Positions 36,139 to 44,976 of a stretch of 64,000 bases of DNA are shown here, piece by piece. Source of the stretch: Saccharopolyspora flava (GTDB lineage Bacteria; Actinomycetota; Actinomycetes; Mycobacteriales; Pseudonocardiaceae); the NCBI RefSeq assembly GCF_900116135.1, contig NZ_FOZX01000010.1, positions 1-64,000 of the forward strand, written 5' to 3'. Numbering within the stretch: position 1 is the first letter of the stretch; every line of letters starts with the position of its first letter. The translations under genes were made by a program, and so were the position numbers. The notes under the pieces were generated by a model. That model was not told the DNA's origin. It searched no databases and saw only the letters and a list, made by a program, of their open reading frames with translations.

Positions 36139-36581
36139 GATTCCCCCAGGCGACCACCTGCCAGGTCGACCTCGAACGCGGTGTCGCACGACGGGCAGGT
36201 GACCCCTGCCCGGGTGTGGCCCTCGCTGTTGATCCGCCGGTAGAAGTCCTGCAGGAACGCCACGTCGGTGGCGTACATGTTCTCCACCACGCCCGCGTGC
36301 ACGTCGGTGATGTCGCCGAGCTGGGTGATGACCTGCGCCAGCAGCACCACGCTGAGGTAGGCCGGGTTCTCCTTCACGCGCACGTCGATCTGCGTGCGCA
36401 GCTCGTCCTTGGCGGTGGCCAGCCGCATCCGGCCGTGCCGGTGCACCGTCCCGTCGCCGTGCACGTAGCCGCGCGGCAGCTCGAAGTCGAACTCCTCGTG
36501 CGATCCGCTCTCCGCGGGCTCGGGAGCGCGGTTGCCGGCGACCTCGTCGAGGTCGCTCAGCGAGGTGATGCGACGCCTCAT
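36135..36581 (-). CDS. eCIS tail protein with C-terminal CxxC motif
   Basis: A 148-residue protein. It has FELPRGYVHGDGTVHRHGRMRLATAKDELR in the first half, VLLAQVITQLGDI in the middle, and TRAGVTCPSCDTAFEVDLAG at the end. Proteins of this form follow the tube gene in many eCIS operons (between tube and DUF6760) and look like phage tail-assembly proteins. The single CxxC could be half of a metal site shared by two chains. It overlaps both neighbours by 4 bp. Confidence 0.85.
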   Translation of the reverse strand: MRRRITSLSDLDEVAGNRAPEPAESGSHEEFDFELPRGYVHGDGTVHRHGRMRLATAKDELRTQIDVRVKENPAYLSVVLLAQVITQLGDITDVHAGVVENMYATDVAFLQDFYRRINSEGHTRAGVTCPSCDTAFEVDLAGGRLGES

Positions 36582-37018
36582 TCGATCTCGATCCGCTCGA
36601 ACACGATGGTCACCTGCTCGGTGGCCGCGTTGGAGTCGCCCGCGGTGAACGACGGGCCCTCCCACCTGCTGACCCAGCAGTCGTAGAGCTGCATCCGGCG
36701 GACCGATTCGCCCATCGTGTCCTGGATCTCGATGGTGAGGTTCTCCCGCGCGCTCTCCACGTCCCCCTTGAGCAGGGTCTTCATGATCCAGGCGGTGAAC
36801 TCGGTGCTCTTGTCGAGGCCGCGGGTGATGGTGACCTCGCCGCCCTTCTGACCGCCGGGCTGCTTCTTGTTGATCCGCTCCCCGGTCGGGGTGACCTGCT
36901 GGGTCTCGATCACGTCCTGCTCGACGGTGAGACCGGAGACCTCCTTGACCGATTCCACCGTGATGCTGCCGAGTTCCACGCCGAACCGGTGCGTGGAGAG
37001 GGTGTCGCCCTGTGCCAT
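36578..37018 (-). CDS. eCIS main inner-tube protein (Afp1-like, T4 gp19 fold)
   Basis: A 146-residue tube protein: HRFGVELGSITVESVKEVSGLTVEQDVIE at the start, then QKGGEVTITRGLDKSTEFTAWI and QLYDCWVSRWEGPSF. It polymerises into the hollow tube that carries cargo and is driven out when the sheath contracts. It follows the sheath gene by 9 bp, the usual order, and will be made in large amount. Confidence 0.95.
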   Translation of the reverse strand: MAQGDTLSTHRFGVELGSITVESVKEVSGLTVEQDVIETQQVTPTGERINKKQPGGQKGGEVTITRGLDKSTEFTAWIMKTLLKGDVESARENLTIEIQDTMGESVRRMQLYDCWVSRWEGPSFTAGDSNAATEQVTIVFERIEIE

Positions 37019-37027
37019 GTCGTCTCC

Positions 37028-38539
37028 TTACTCGCTGACCAGGCTGGTGCTGTCGGAGAACTGCGAGAGCCGGAAGACCACGAACTCGGCGGGTTTCACC
37101 GGCGCTACCCCGATCTCGCACACGACCTGGCCGAGGTCGATGGACTCCTGGGGGTTGTTCTCCCGGTCGCACTTGATGAAGAACGCCTCGTCGGCGGTCC
37201 GGCCGAACAGCGCCCCGTCGCGCCACGACTGGTGCAGGAACGCGCCGATGTTGCGGCGGATGCTCGACCACAACCGGTCGTCGTTGGGCTCGAACACCAC
37301 CCACTGGGTGCCGACCAGGATCGACTCCTCCAGGTAGTTGAACAGCCGCCGCACGTTCAGGTACCGCCACGCCGGGTCGGAGGAGAGGGTCCGCGCGCCC
37401 CAGATCCGGATGCCGCGCCCGGCGAAGGACCGCACGCAGTTCACGCCGACGGGGTTGAGCAGGTCCTGCTCGCCCTTGCTCAGGTTGGTCTCCAGGTCCA
37501 CCGCCCCGCGGATGACCTCGTTGGCGGGCGCCTTGTGCACGCCGCGCTCGGTGTCGCTGCGCGCCCACACCCCGGCCACGTGACCGCTCGGCGGCACCAT
37601 CGTGTTGCGGCCGCTGGACGGGTCGAACACCTTGATCCACGGGTAGTACAGCGTCGCGTACTTCGAGTCGTAGCCGGCCTCGTCCATCCGCCACGCCCGC
37701 ACCTGCTGGGCGTTGAGCCCGGGCGGCGGGTCGAGCACCGCGACCCGGTCACCCATCTGCTCGCAGTGCGAGATGGCCGCCAGCTGCACGGTTTTCACGC
37801 CTTCGGCGTCGATCAGCCCGCGCTGGTGCGCGCTCATCAGGTCCGGGACGCACACCATGGTGATCTCGTCGACGGTCTCCAACCCGCCGAACCCGGTCCG
37901 CGCGGCGAGGTCCCCGACGTACTCCTGTGCGTCCACAGTGGCCGGTGCGGGCGCGCTCGGTGGCGCGGCGACCGACACCGACTGGTTGTCGGGCCTGCTC
38001 AGCGCACCGCTGGAGGCCTCGGTGATCTCGATGAGCCGCGACCGCTCGCGCACCTGCGTGACCACGTAGCTCTTGACGTTCTTCTTGGTGGACACGTCGA
38101 AGGTCTCGGCGACCTTGCCGTCCTGGCTGACCACCAGCCGGAACCGGTCCTCCGGCGGGTTCTCGCCCTCGGCGTCGGCGACCTCGACGGTGACACCCGA
38201 CCCGGCGCCCGGCAACGCCGACACCCTCAACCCGCCGAGTTCCACGGGTTTCGCCGCGGCCGGCGAGGCGGGCGCCGACGGGCCGCCGATGCGCACGACG
38301 TAGGCGGACCCGCCGCCGTTGGCGAAGTACCCGTAGACGGAGTGCGCGAGGTAGCCGTCGCCGAACCCGCCGAAGATCCGGGTGAACTGGCTCCAGTTCG
38401 TCACCAGCGTCGGTTCCTGGACCGGCCCCTGCGAGGCGAAGCCGACGAAGGCGGCCACAGCGGTCCCGACCCCCTCGATGGGCCTGGACCCGTTCTGGAC
38501 CTCCTCGACGTAAACGCCAGGAGACAGGTACGACGGCAT
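37028..38539 (-). CDS. eCIS contractile sheath protein (Afp2-like)
   Basis: A 503-residue sheath protein. The opening SYLSPGVYVEEV followed by RPIEGVGTAVAAFVGFA is the hallmark of contractile-tail sheaths. The C-terminal domain has GRGIRIWGARTL and RRLFNYLEESILVGTQWVVFEPND, then GEIGV-like strands that interlock neighbouring subunits. It has only one sheath gene, as in the Streptomyces type, where Afp has three. ATG 38539 with GAGGGAG upstream begins the structural operon, so the promoter lies in 38540-38666. Confidence 0.96.
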   Translation of the reverse strand: MPSYLSPGVYVEEVQNGSRPIEGVGTAVAAFVGFASQGPVQEPTLVTNWSQFTRIFGGFGDGYLAHSVYGYFANGGGSAYVVRIGGPSAPASPAAAKPVELGGLRVSALPGAGSGVTVEVADAEGENPPEDRFRLVVSQDGKVAETFDVSTKKNVKSYVVTQVRERSRLIEITEASSGALSRPDNQSVSVAAPPSAPAPATVDAQEYVGDLAARTGFGGLETVDEITMVCVPDLMSAHQRGLIDAEGVKTVQLAAISHCEQMGDRVAVLDPPPGLNAQQVRAWRMDEAGYDSKYATLYYPWIKVFDPSSGRNTMVPPSGHVAGVWARSDTERGVHKAPANEVIRGAVDLETNLSKGEQDLLNPVGVNCVRSFAGRGIRIWGARTLSSDPAWRYLNVRRLFNYLEESILVGTQWVVFEPNDDRLWSSIRRNIGAFLHQSWRDGALFGRTADEAFFIKCDRENNPQESIDLGQVVCEIGVAPVKPAEFVVFRLSQFSDSTSLVSE

Positions 38540-38666
38540 GCTCGCTCCCTCATCGCTCGAGGCACGGACGATCCCGAGCCTCGCGCCCCGCGAGCCCGGC
38601 GACCATGTCCACCAGCACCCCCGACGAGGGCAACAGCACTGCCTCCCCGGACACGCCGGCTGCCTC

Positions 38667-39224
38667 CTAGGTGCCGAACCGGGCGGCGAGCTCGGCGACC
38701 CGGCCGCCCCGATGCTCCGGACGCATGCGGCCGGACCGCTCCAGCAGGCTGAGGCCGTGCAGCGCGCCCCAGAACAATTCGGTGGCGGTGTCGCCCGGAT
38801 CGCCGAGGGCGCGGGCGAGCGCGGTGAACCCGGCGCGCAGCTCGGGCTCGTTGTCGTCCTGGGCGAAGCGCACGTCGAGCGGCAGCTGGAACATCGCTTC
38901 GTAGAGCGCGGAGTGCTCTTGCGCGAAGTCCAGGTAGGCTACGGCGACGGCCTCCACGGCTCGCAGGCCGCGTTTCCGGCCCACGGCGCTGCGGCAGCGC
39001 TGTTCCAGCTCGGTGAAGCCCTCCAGCGCGACGGTCCGCATGATCTCGCTCTTGCCGCCGGGGAAGTGCCCGTAGAGCACGGGCTGGGTGTAGCCGATCG
39101 ACTCGGCGAGGTGGCGGGTCGTCACGGCGCCCCAGCCCTCCGCGTCGGCCCTGGCGCGGGCTGCGTCGAGGATCTTCCGCCGCCGCTCCTCGGTCCGCCG
39201 CTGTCGTGCTGAGGTGTCGACCAT
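38667..39224 (-). CDS. TetR-family regulator of the DUF1772 gene
   Basis: A 185-residue TetR protein: RRKILDAARARADAEGWGAVTTRHLAESIGYTQPVLYGHFPGGKSEIM is the HTH, and the C-terminal half is of the TetR_C_13/WHG kind (ALYEAMFQLPLD, then TELFWGALHGL). ATG 39224 has AAGGAGG upstream. It is divergent from a DUF1772 membrane protein, with two palindromes between the starts, so it very likely represses that gene and itself. Confidence 0.92.
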   Translation of the reverse strand: MVDTSARQRRTEERRRKILDAARARADAEGWGAVTTRHLAESIGYTQPVLYGHFPGGKSEIMRTVALEGFTELEQRCRSAVGRKRGLRAVEAVAVAYLDFAQEHSALYEAMFQLPLDVRFAQDDNEPELRAGFTALARALGDPGDTATELFWGALHGLSLLERSGRMRPEHRGGRVAELAARFGT

Positions 39225-39262
39225 GGATTCCTCCTTGCAGGTCAGTGCCCTGAAGACCTAGT

Positions 39263-39293
39263 CTAGCGGTGCTAGGTTTTCTAGCAGTGCTAA
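39263..39293. promoter_or_regulatory. double TetR operator
   Basis: CTAGCGGTGCTAG (39263-39275), a perfect palindrome around GGT, and CTAGCAGTGCTAA (39281-39293), the same with one mismatch, lie 18 bp apart centre to centre in the 88-bp divergent gap. Two dimers could bind on nearly opposite faces. Confidence 0.75.
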
Positions 39294-39312
39294 CCCGAGA
39301 GGGTGTTCGCTC

Positions 39313-39765
39313 ATGGTCCAGTTGCTCGCGGTCATCACCGCGACGGTCGTCGGTCTGATGGTCGGTGTGGAACTCGCGGTCGCGGTCGTCCTCAACCCGA
39401 TCTTGATGCGGCTACCTGCGGGTGCCTCCATCGAGGGACGCGCCGATGGCGGTCGCATGATGGGTCGTGCCATGCCGTTCTGGTACTTCGGCTCCCTCGC
39501 GCTCACCGCGGCGCTCGCGGCCGTGACCTGGGGTGAGCCGTCGGCTCCGCCCGCCGCTGCGGCCGCCGTGCTGCTGGTGATTAGCGTGGTCATGTCCCTC
39601 GCGCTGCTCGTCCCGATCAACAACCGGGGCACGACCTGGACGGCCGAAGACCACCCACCGGACTGGCGCGCTCAGCAGCAACGCTGGGACCGCCTCCACC
39701 ACGCCCGAGTCGCGGTCATCACCGCAGCCTTCGTTCTAGTCCTCGTGGCCGTCACCGCGCTGTGA
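39313..39765 (+). CDS. DUF1772 membrane protein (anthrone-oxygenase-like fold)
   Basis: A 150-residue protein with four hydrophobic helices and the DUF1772 signs: a membrane-entering N-terminus with VGVELAVAVVLNPIL, LVPINNR in the loop after helix 3, and the conserved DWRAQQQRWDRLHHAR before helix 4. The role of the family in bacteria is not settled; fungal relatives act on anthrones. It is controlled by the divergent TetR protein. Confidence 0.88.
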   Translation: MVQLLAVITATVVGLMVGVELAVAVVLNPILMRLPAGASIEGRADGGRMMGRAMPFWYFGSLALTAALAAVTWGEPSAPPAAAAAVLLVISVVMSLALLVPINNRGTTWTAEDHPPDWRAQQQRWDRLHHARVAVITAAFVLVLVAVTAL

Positions 39766-39793
39766 CACCGCTTGGGCGCAGCGGATGCGGACC

Positions 39794-40366
39794 TCACGGG
39801 CGAGGTGCGTCGAGCAGGGTCGCGACGGCTTCGCGGGCTTGGTGGGCGGGGGTGGGGTCGCGCCGGATGCCGGCGGTCACGATGGCTCCTTCGGCGAGCA
39901 GGAAGACCGGCTCGGCCACCTCGGCTCCGGTGTCGTGGACCCACGTCGCGATCTGGTCGTGGAACGCCTGCTTGTGCGACCGGACTTCGGCGAGCACCGC
40001 CTCGGACGACGCTCCGAGCTCACCGTGGGCGTTGACCCAGGCGCATCCGCGGAAGCCGGGTTCTGCGAACCACTCGCCGAGCCAGTCGAAGACGGCCAGG
40101 ACGCGCTCGCGGGGGTCCGCGAGTGCCTCCACGTGGGCGGTGAGGCTCGTTCTCCACCGCCGATCCCGGCGTTGGAGCACCGCCACCACGAGGTCGTCCT
40201 TCGTCGGGAAGAACCGGTAGATCCGCTTGAGCGGTAGACGGGAGGCGGCGCGGACGTCGTCCATGCCGACCGCCTGGATGCCGTTCTCGTAGAAGAGTCC
40301 CTCGGCGGCGTCGAGCAGGGCTTCGCGGTCCAGCCGGTGCTGCTCCTCGGTGATCCGGGCCGGCAT
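39794..40366 (-). CDS. TetR-family regulator of the DUF1348 gene
   Basis: A 190-residue TetR protein with HTH ([47 protein letters not shown]) and a C-terminal domain with [12 protein letters not shown], typical of the subgroup related to YcdC/AcrR-like regulators of lone enzymes. ATG 40366 is chosen over longer in-frame extensions because those run through the operator. It is divergent from the DUF1348 gene with two matching palindromes between. Confidence 0.92.
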   Translation of the reverse strand: MPARITEEQHRLDREALLDAAEGLFYENGIQAVGMDDVRAASRLPLKRIYRFFPTKDDLVVAVLQRRDRRWRTSLTAHVEALADPRERVLAVFDWLGEWFAEPGFRGCAWVNAHGELGASSEAVLAEVRSHKQAFHDQIATWVHDTGAEVAEPVFLLAEGAIVTAGIRRDPTPAHQAREAVATLLDAPRP

Positions 40367-40383
40367 GTGAGCTCCTCGCGGTT

Positions 40384-40436
40384 GAGAACGGACGTTCTCC
40401 ATCGTAGGCTACCACCGATGGAGAACGTGCGTTCTC
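40384..40436. promoter_or_regulatory. double TetR operator, GAGAACnnnnGTTCTC
   Basis: Two 16-bp palindromes, GAGAACGGACGTTCTC (40384-40399) and GAGAACGTGCGTTCTC (40421-40436), lie 37 bp apart and are themselves flanked by inverted CCATCG/CGATGG. They fill the gap between the divergent starts. Confidence 0.82.
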
Positions 40437-40453
40437 GACTTGAGGAGGTCGTC

Positions 40454-40915
40454 ATGCCGGAAGGTCGTCCGCCGTATCCGCCGTTCACGCAGGAGACGGC
40501 GTTGCAGAAGGTGCAGGCTGCGGAGGACGCGTGGAACACCCGGGACCCGCAGCGGGTGGCCCTGGCGTACACGCCGGACTCGACGTGGCGGAACCGGGAC
40601 GTGTTCGTCACCGGCCGGGAGGAGATCGTCGCGTTCCTGACGCGCAAGTGGGAGCGTGAACTGGACTACGCGCTGCGCAAGAGCCTCTGGAGCTTCCACG
40701 AGAACCGCATCGCCGTCCGCTTCCAGTACGAGTGCCACGACCGGGACGGCCAGTGGTGGCGCAGCTACGGCAACGAGCTGTGGGAGTTCGACGAGCACGG
40801 CCTCATGCGCCGTCGCGAAGCGAGCATCAACGACGTCCCCATCACCGAGTCCGACCGCCGCATCCACGGCCCCCGCCCCACCGAAGAGCACGGCCTCGAC
40901 ATCCCGCTGCAGTAG
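40454..40915 (+). CDS. DUF1348 / NTF2-like (SnoaL-fold) protein
   Basis: A 153-residue protein of the DUF1348 family: [24 protein letters not shown] at the start, [24 protein letters not shown], then [14 protein letters not shown] and [11 protein letters not shown]-like end ([11 protein letters not shown]). The fold is a cone with a small-molecule pocket; catalytic roles vary and none is certain here. It is under the divergent TetR regulator. The SFHEN in this protein is a native family motif and is not part of the palindrome family. Confidence 0.9.
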   Translation: MPEGRPPYPPFTQETALQKVQAAEDAWNTRDPQRVALAYTPDSTWRNRDVFVTGREEIVAFLTRKWERELDYALRKSLWSFHENRIAVRFQYECHDRDGQWWRSYGNELWEFDEHGLMRRREASINDVPITESDRRIHGPRPTEEHGLDIPLQ

Positions 40916-40961
40916 TTCCCGGCTGACGCACTCCCCGGTCAGGATCTGCGCGACGGGGTGC

Positions 40962-42317
40962 TCATGAGCGGCTGACCTTGATCAGTCGATATTCCCCGGG
41001 ATGCTGGGTCTGGAGTGTGGCTCCCGCCTGTCCATCGGCGTCGGCGCCGAGCCGGGTTGAGCCGTAGCTGGGGATCGGAACCACCTCGACGGTGGTGGTC
41101 AATCGCTGGTACCCGTCCACGCCTGCGTTGGCCTCGTTCATCGCGGAGATCCGCTCGACGAGCATGTCCGCGTACCGAGCATTGGGCTCGCTGTCGGTGA
41201 GCACGTAGGCGCGGCTGTCGGCTCCCATCACCCGATCCAGGCAGCTGGCGAGATCGTCCGGTTCGGCCAGGCGGATCCACGGGCCCGGGTGGGGGACCAG
41301 GACGTCGGTGTGCGGTACGTGCGTGCCGAACTCGGTGATCGACGCCTTCCGGAGGACGCTGGCGTTCGCAGGAACACCCCGCTTTTCGAGCTGCCTGCGC
41401 AGGAATCTCTCCTCCATCTGCGGGTCGTAGGCGGAGAACCCCTGCTTGCGCCAGTCCTGGACGTTGGCCAGGAAATCACCTTCGCGGGGGTGCGGGCCGC
41501 TGATCGCTCCGACCACGGTGTTCCGCGACTGCTCCAAGGCTTCATCGAGGGTGAGTAAGGGGTCCTCCATCGACGTTGCCAAGGCCTGCAAGCGCTCGAT
41601 CCGGTCGGGGGAGAAGCCTTCGACCTGCGGCAGGCTCGGGACCCGCTCCGGTGGCATGGCTTCGAGCAGGTCGTTCCCGTCGTCGTCCTGGTTGAAGATG
41701 ATGCGCTGGACGGGGCGTTGGTCGTTCGCGCCCCCACCAGGTACTGCGGGGCCCGGACGTTCCGGCGGATGGTCGGAGAGCGCTCTGGTCGCGTTCTGCT
41801 CGGCCTCGCGCTCGAAGCGGTCGGTGGGGTCGCTGATCCGCAGGCCGGCACCGTTGTCGGTTCCGTCCACCGCTCCCCGGCGCTGTTGGATGACGTGCGT
41901 GAGCTCGTGGGCCAAGGTGTGCGCGTCGGCCCCGTGCGGGCCGATCACCACGTGGTTGCCGGAGGTGTAAGCACGGGCTCCGATCTCGGTGGCCGACCGT
42001 TGCGCCGATGCGTCGGTGTGCAGCCGGACGTCGGAGAAGTCCGCGCCGAGCCTGGTTTCCATGTCGGTGCGAGTCGAGGCGTCCAGCGGCTGTCCCGGCT
42101 TGCGAAGCACGTCGTGCACGGCTGATCGCTGGACGGGTTGCTGCTCGTCGAGCATGCGGGCGACGGCGGCGTTGCCGATCGTGCGTTGCAGCGCCACCAG
42201 ACCGGCGGGTGATGTCGTGCGGGGAGACGGCGTCCCGACGTCCACGGATGCCGCCCTCGTGCGCGACGGGGTGCGGCCTTCGGCGGTGGTCTCGTCTGAT
42301 TTTTCGTGTGCGAACAC
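40962..42317 (-). CDS. DUF4157-domain eCIS cargo/toxin candidate
   Basis: A 451-residue protein without signal peptide. A disordered leader ends in PVQRS (61-65), then the DUF4157 domain (about 68-145) with the metallopeptidase-like HELTH (137-141) after GAHTLAHE-type sequence. DUF4157 is the most common leader domain of proteins loaded into contractile injection systems. A second PVQR precedes a C-terminal region (about 205-451) that I do not recognise: mixed alpha/beta, with FGTHVPHTDVLVPHPGPWIRL and DSRAYVLTDSEPNARYADMLVERI. GTG 42317 has GGGAG upstream. It lies 26 bp after the AAA+ gene, supporting cargo status. Confidence 0.87.
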   Translation of the reverse strand: MFAHEKSDETTAEGRTPSRTRAASVDVGTPSPRTTSPAGLVALQRTIGNAAVARMLDEQQPVQRSAVHDVLRKPGQPLDASTRTDMETRLGADFSDVRLHTDASAQRSATEIGARAYTSGNHVVIGPHGADAHTLAHELTHVIQQRRGAVDGTDNGAGLRISDPTDRFEREAEQNATRALSDHPPERPGPAVPGGGANDQRPVQRIIFNQDDDGNDLLEAMPPERVPSLPQVEGFSPDRIERLQALATSMEDPLLTLDEALEQSRNTVVGAISGPHPREGDFLANVQDWRKQGFSAYDPQMEERFLRRQLEKRGVPANASVLRKASITEFGTHVPHTDVLVPHPGPWIRLAEPDDLASCLDRVMGADSRAYVLTDSEPNARYADMLVERISAMNEANAGVDGYQRLTTTVEVVPIPSYGSTRLGADADGQAGATLQTQHPGEYRLIKVSRS

Positions 42318-42343
42318 GGTTTCTCCCTTCCGGCTGCCGGGGC

Positions 42344-44308
42344 TCAGGTGTGGAACTCGGAGTCCAAGATCAGGCGGCCGAGCTTGCCGTACTCCTGGCG
42401 GATCGCGGTGATCAGTTCTTCGCCACCGACCGGCTTTCCGGCTTCGGCGGCCAGGTAGGCGGCTGTGATGGTGCAGGAGCGGATGGAGCCGCCGGAGAGT
42501 TCGAAGCCTGCGCAGAGGTCGAGGTCGAGGTCGTCGGCGCGGGGGAGGGAGTTGCCGAGGCAGCGGTCCCAGAGAGCACGTCGTTGTTCGTGGTCGGGCA
42601 TGGGGAAGTCGGCGATGACGTCGAGGCGGCGGGTGAAGGCTTCGTCGAGGTTGGCTCGGAGGTTGGTGGTGAGGATGGCGATGCCGTCGAAGGTCTCCAT
42701 GCGTTGGAGCAGGTAGGCGGATTCGACGTTGGCGTAGCGGTCGTGGGCGTCCTGGACGGCGGAGCGCTTGCCGAAGATGGCGTCGGCCTCGTCGAAGAGC
42801 AGGACCCCGTTGACGCCGGCGGCTTCGGTGAAGATGCGCTCCAGGTTCTTCTCCGTCTCACCGACGTACTTGTCGACCACTGTGGACAGATCCACCACGT
42901 AGAGGTCCATGCCGAGGTCGGCGGCGACGACTTCGGCCGACATCGTCTTGCCGGTGCCCGATTCGCCCGCGAACAGGGCGAGAACGCCGCGGCCTCGACC
43001 GCCGCCGGGACGCATTCGCCAGTCGCCGAGGACCCGGTCGCGGTGGCGGGCGCGCATCGCCAGCTCGGTGAGCTGCCGGTGCGTCGGGGCGGGCAGCACC
43101 AGGTCGTCCCAGGTCACGGTCGGGGTGATGTGGCGGGCGAGCCGGTCCAGGCCCGCGCCGTTCTGGGCTCGGGCGCCGGCGCGCAGGTCGTCGGCGTTGA
43201 CCGGGCGGGAGTCGAACGCGGCGAGCTGCACCGCCACCGACGTCGCGCGGCCGACCGCCTCGGTGTCGAGCTGGTAGGTCCCCACCGCCTCGGCCAGTTC
43301 GTCCTCGGGTATCTCGGCCGCTAGGGCGGTCAGGGCTCGTCTCCACTCCTGGGTCCGCTCTTCGGCGCTCGGTGGTGCGACGCGGATCGACACCGGTGCT
43401 CGTTGGGACCAAGCCGGGTCCCAGCTCCCCGACCCGTGCAGCAGCAGCGGGACCCGCTCCGCGGAGCGAACGAGTTCCCGGAGCAGGCGGGCACGTTCCG
43501 CGCCGAGCTTCTCCAGCGGTCCCAGCACGATTCCGGCCCGGCTCAGCGCCGCTTCGCGGACGAGCACCGGGGCGGAATCCGGGGAGAGGTCGGCGATGTC
43601 GACGACGAGCGCTGCCCTGCCGCTGACCGAAAGGGCATCCAGCGCGACCCGCGCGGTCCCCTCCGCGCCGTGCAGGTGGACCAGCCGCACCCCGGAATCC
43701 AGTGCCACGCCGAGGCGTTTGGCGAGCTCGCCCGGCGGGCCGCCGCGCACCAGCCGCCCGGCCTCGGGCTCGTCGTGCCCGAGCAGGTGCGCCACCACGC
43801 GATCGGGCACCCGCAGCGTGCGGGACAGCGCCGGGCGCTCGGGCTCCAGCACCTCCACCAGTCCGCCCGCCACCAGCGGAGCGTGGGAGGTGAACCGGAA
43901 CCGGCCGTCTCCGGCCGATGGCATCCCGCACAGCTCCAGGGCCAGCCCGGTCGTCGCGCGGCGCCGGGTGACGTCGTCGTTGAGGTAGCCGTAGAGCGGT
44001 TCGAAGCGGACGTCGACGTCCGGGGCCAGCGCCACCAGCAGCAGCTCCACGTCCAGCTCGGTGAGACCGAAGTCCTCGGCGAGCCGTTGCAGCCTCGGGC
44101 CCGGATCGGCCGGGGTGAAGCCGTCGCCGGACCAGGAGGTCGCGGGCGTGGCCAGGATGCGCTCGACGTGCTCCGGGGTCAGGTAGAGGCCGCGGTGCGG
44201 GTCGTCCGGCTGCGGATCGGTGGCGCACCGGGCGTCCACCGCCGAGCGGACCCGCTGCTCGACCCGGCCCAACCGCGCCCACAGGTGGTGCAGGTCGGCG
44301 GCTGTCAC
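42344..44308 (-). CDS. eCIS AAA+ ATPase (Afp15-like)
   Basis: A 654-residue protein. A long N-terminal region with a winged-helix-like part and a degenerate first ATPase domain is followed by a canonical AAA+ module: Walker A GESGTGKT (448-455), Walker B LLFDEAD (503-509), sensor ILTTNLRANLDEAFTRRLD. In Afp/PVC clusters the equivalent ATPase is needed for cargo loading or assembly. GTG 44308 overlaps the DUF4255 stop by 4 bp and fixes the start; a longer frame upstream is a shadow. Confidence 0.93.
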   Translation of the reverse strand: MTAADLHHLWARLGRVEQRVRSAVDARCATDPQPDDPHRGLYLTPEHVERILATPATSWSGDGFTPADPGPRLQRLAEDFGLTELDVELLLVALAPDVDVRFEPLYGYLNDDVTRRRATTGLALELCGMPSAGDGRFRFTSHAPLVAGGLVEVLEPERPALSRTLRVPDRVVAHLLGHDEPEAGRLVRGGPPGELAKRLGVALDSGVRLVHLHGAEGTARVALDALSVSGRAALVVDIADLSPDSAPVLVREAALSRAGIVLGPLEKLGAERARLLRELVRSAERVPLLLHGSGSWDPAWSQRAPVSIRVAPPSAEERTQEWRRALTALAAEIPEDELAEAVGTYQLDTEAVGRATSVAVQLAAFDSRPVNADDLRAGARAQNGAGLDRLARHITPTVTWDDLVLPAPTHRQLTELAMRARHRDRVLGDWRMRPGGGRGRGVLALFAGESGTGKTMSAEVVAADLGMDLYVVDLSTVVDKYVGETEKNLERIFTEAAGVNGVLLFDEADAIFGKRSAVQDAHDRYANVESAYLLQRMETFDGIAILTTNLRANLDEAFTRRLDVIADFPMPDHEQRRALWDRCLGNSLPRADDLDLDLCAGFELSGGSIRSCTITAAYLAAEAGKPVGGEELITAIRQEYGKLGRLILDSEFHT

Positions 44309-44976
44309 GAGACCGGTCCCCGGCGTCGCCGCTTCGGTTCCGGGCGCGGGCGGGCCGGGGCGAACGCCTCGCCCTCGGCGGTGGACTGGGCGTAGCGCAG
44401 GCGCCGGGCCTCGTCGTCGGAGCGCAGCACGACGCCCTCGGTGACCGGCGGGCCCGCCGGGATCAGGTCGCCGGCCAGCGGGGCCGTGACCCGCAGGTTG
44501 ATCGACGGCTTGAGCTGCCCGCCCAGCGCCGACCACACGTCGGCCGCTGAACGGCCCTCCGCCATCGCCCCTCCCGCCTCGAACCCCACCGTCAGCCCGA
44601 GCTCGGCCAGCGTGCCGGTCAGCCACCGCGGTGCCAGCGAGTCGTGGCGGACCAGGCAGCGCAGCACCTCGGCCAGCAGGCGGTGCTCGTCCTGCGGGCG
44701 GTTCGTCCACACCGTCACCAGGTAGGCGAGGTGGAACCAGTGCGGCGGCTCCTGCCAGCCCGTCACCGCGCCCGACTCGTCGCGCCGCTCGAACCGGCCG
44801 CCCTGCCGTAACCCCGGTTCCTCCCGGATGTCGTAGAGGAACACGCTGATCGTGGGCGCGTTGCGCTTGGCCGCCCAGTCCGTGGTCGGCGCCTCGAAAC
44901 CCAGCTTCACGCCCGAGCTCGGCAGGTCGTGCTCGGCGAGCAGCAGTCGCAGCGCCTCGTCGACCTCGTGGATCAC
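44305..44976 (-). CDS. DUF4255 tail-terminator/cap protein (Afp16-like)
   Basis: A 223-residue protein with VIHEVDEALRLLLAEH, then APTISVFLYDIREE and PPHWFHLAYLVTVWT, the standard DUF4255 pattern. In eCIS particles this hexameric protein ends the tube and sheath at the distal end and sets particle length. The C-terminal tail is basic (PEPKRRRRGPVS). GTG 44976 overlaps the propeller-protein stop by 4 bp. Confidence 0.92.
   Translation of the reverse strand: MIHEVDEALRLLLAEHDLPSSGVKLGFEAPTTDWAAKRNAPTISVFLYDIREEPGLRQGGRFERRDESGAVTGWQEPPHWFHLAYLVTVWTNRPQDEHRLLAEVLRCLVRHDSLAPRWLTGTLAELGLTVGFEAGGAMAEGRSAADVWSALGGQLKPSINLRVTAPLAGDLIPAGPPVTEGVVLRSDDEARRLRYAQSTAEGEAFAPARPRPEPKRRRRGPVS

Noticed and set aside
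26198-38539. Prophage or type VI secretion system
   Set aside because: There is no terminase, portal, capsid or integrase, and no TssJLM membrane complex. The gene set (single sheath, LysM hub, DUF4255, AAA+, DUF4157) is that of an eCIS.
40690-40710. SFHEN in the DUF1348 protein as an eleventh repeat copy
   Set aside because: The DNA there (AGCTTCCACGAGAAC) is not the palindrome; the peptide match is a native motif of the family.
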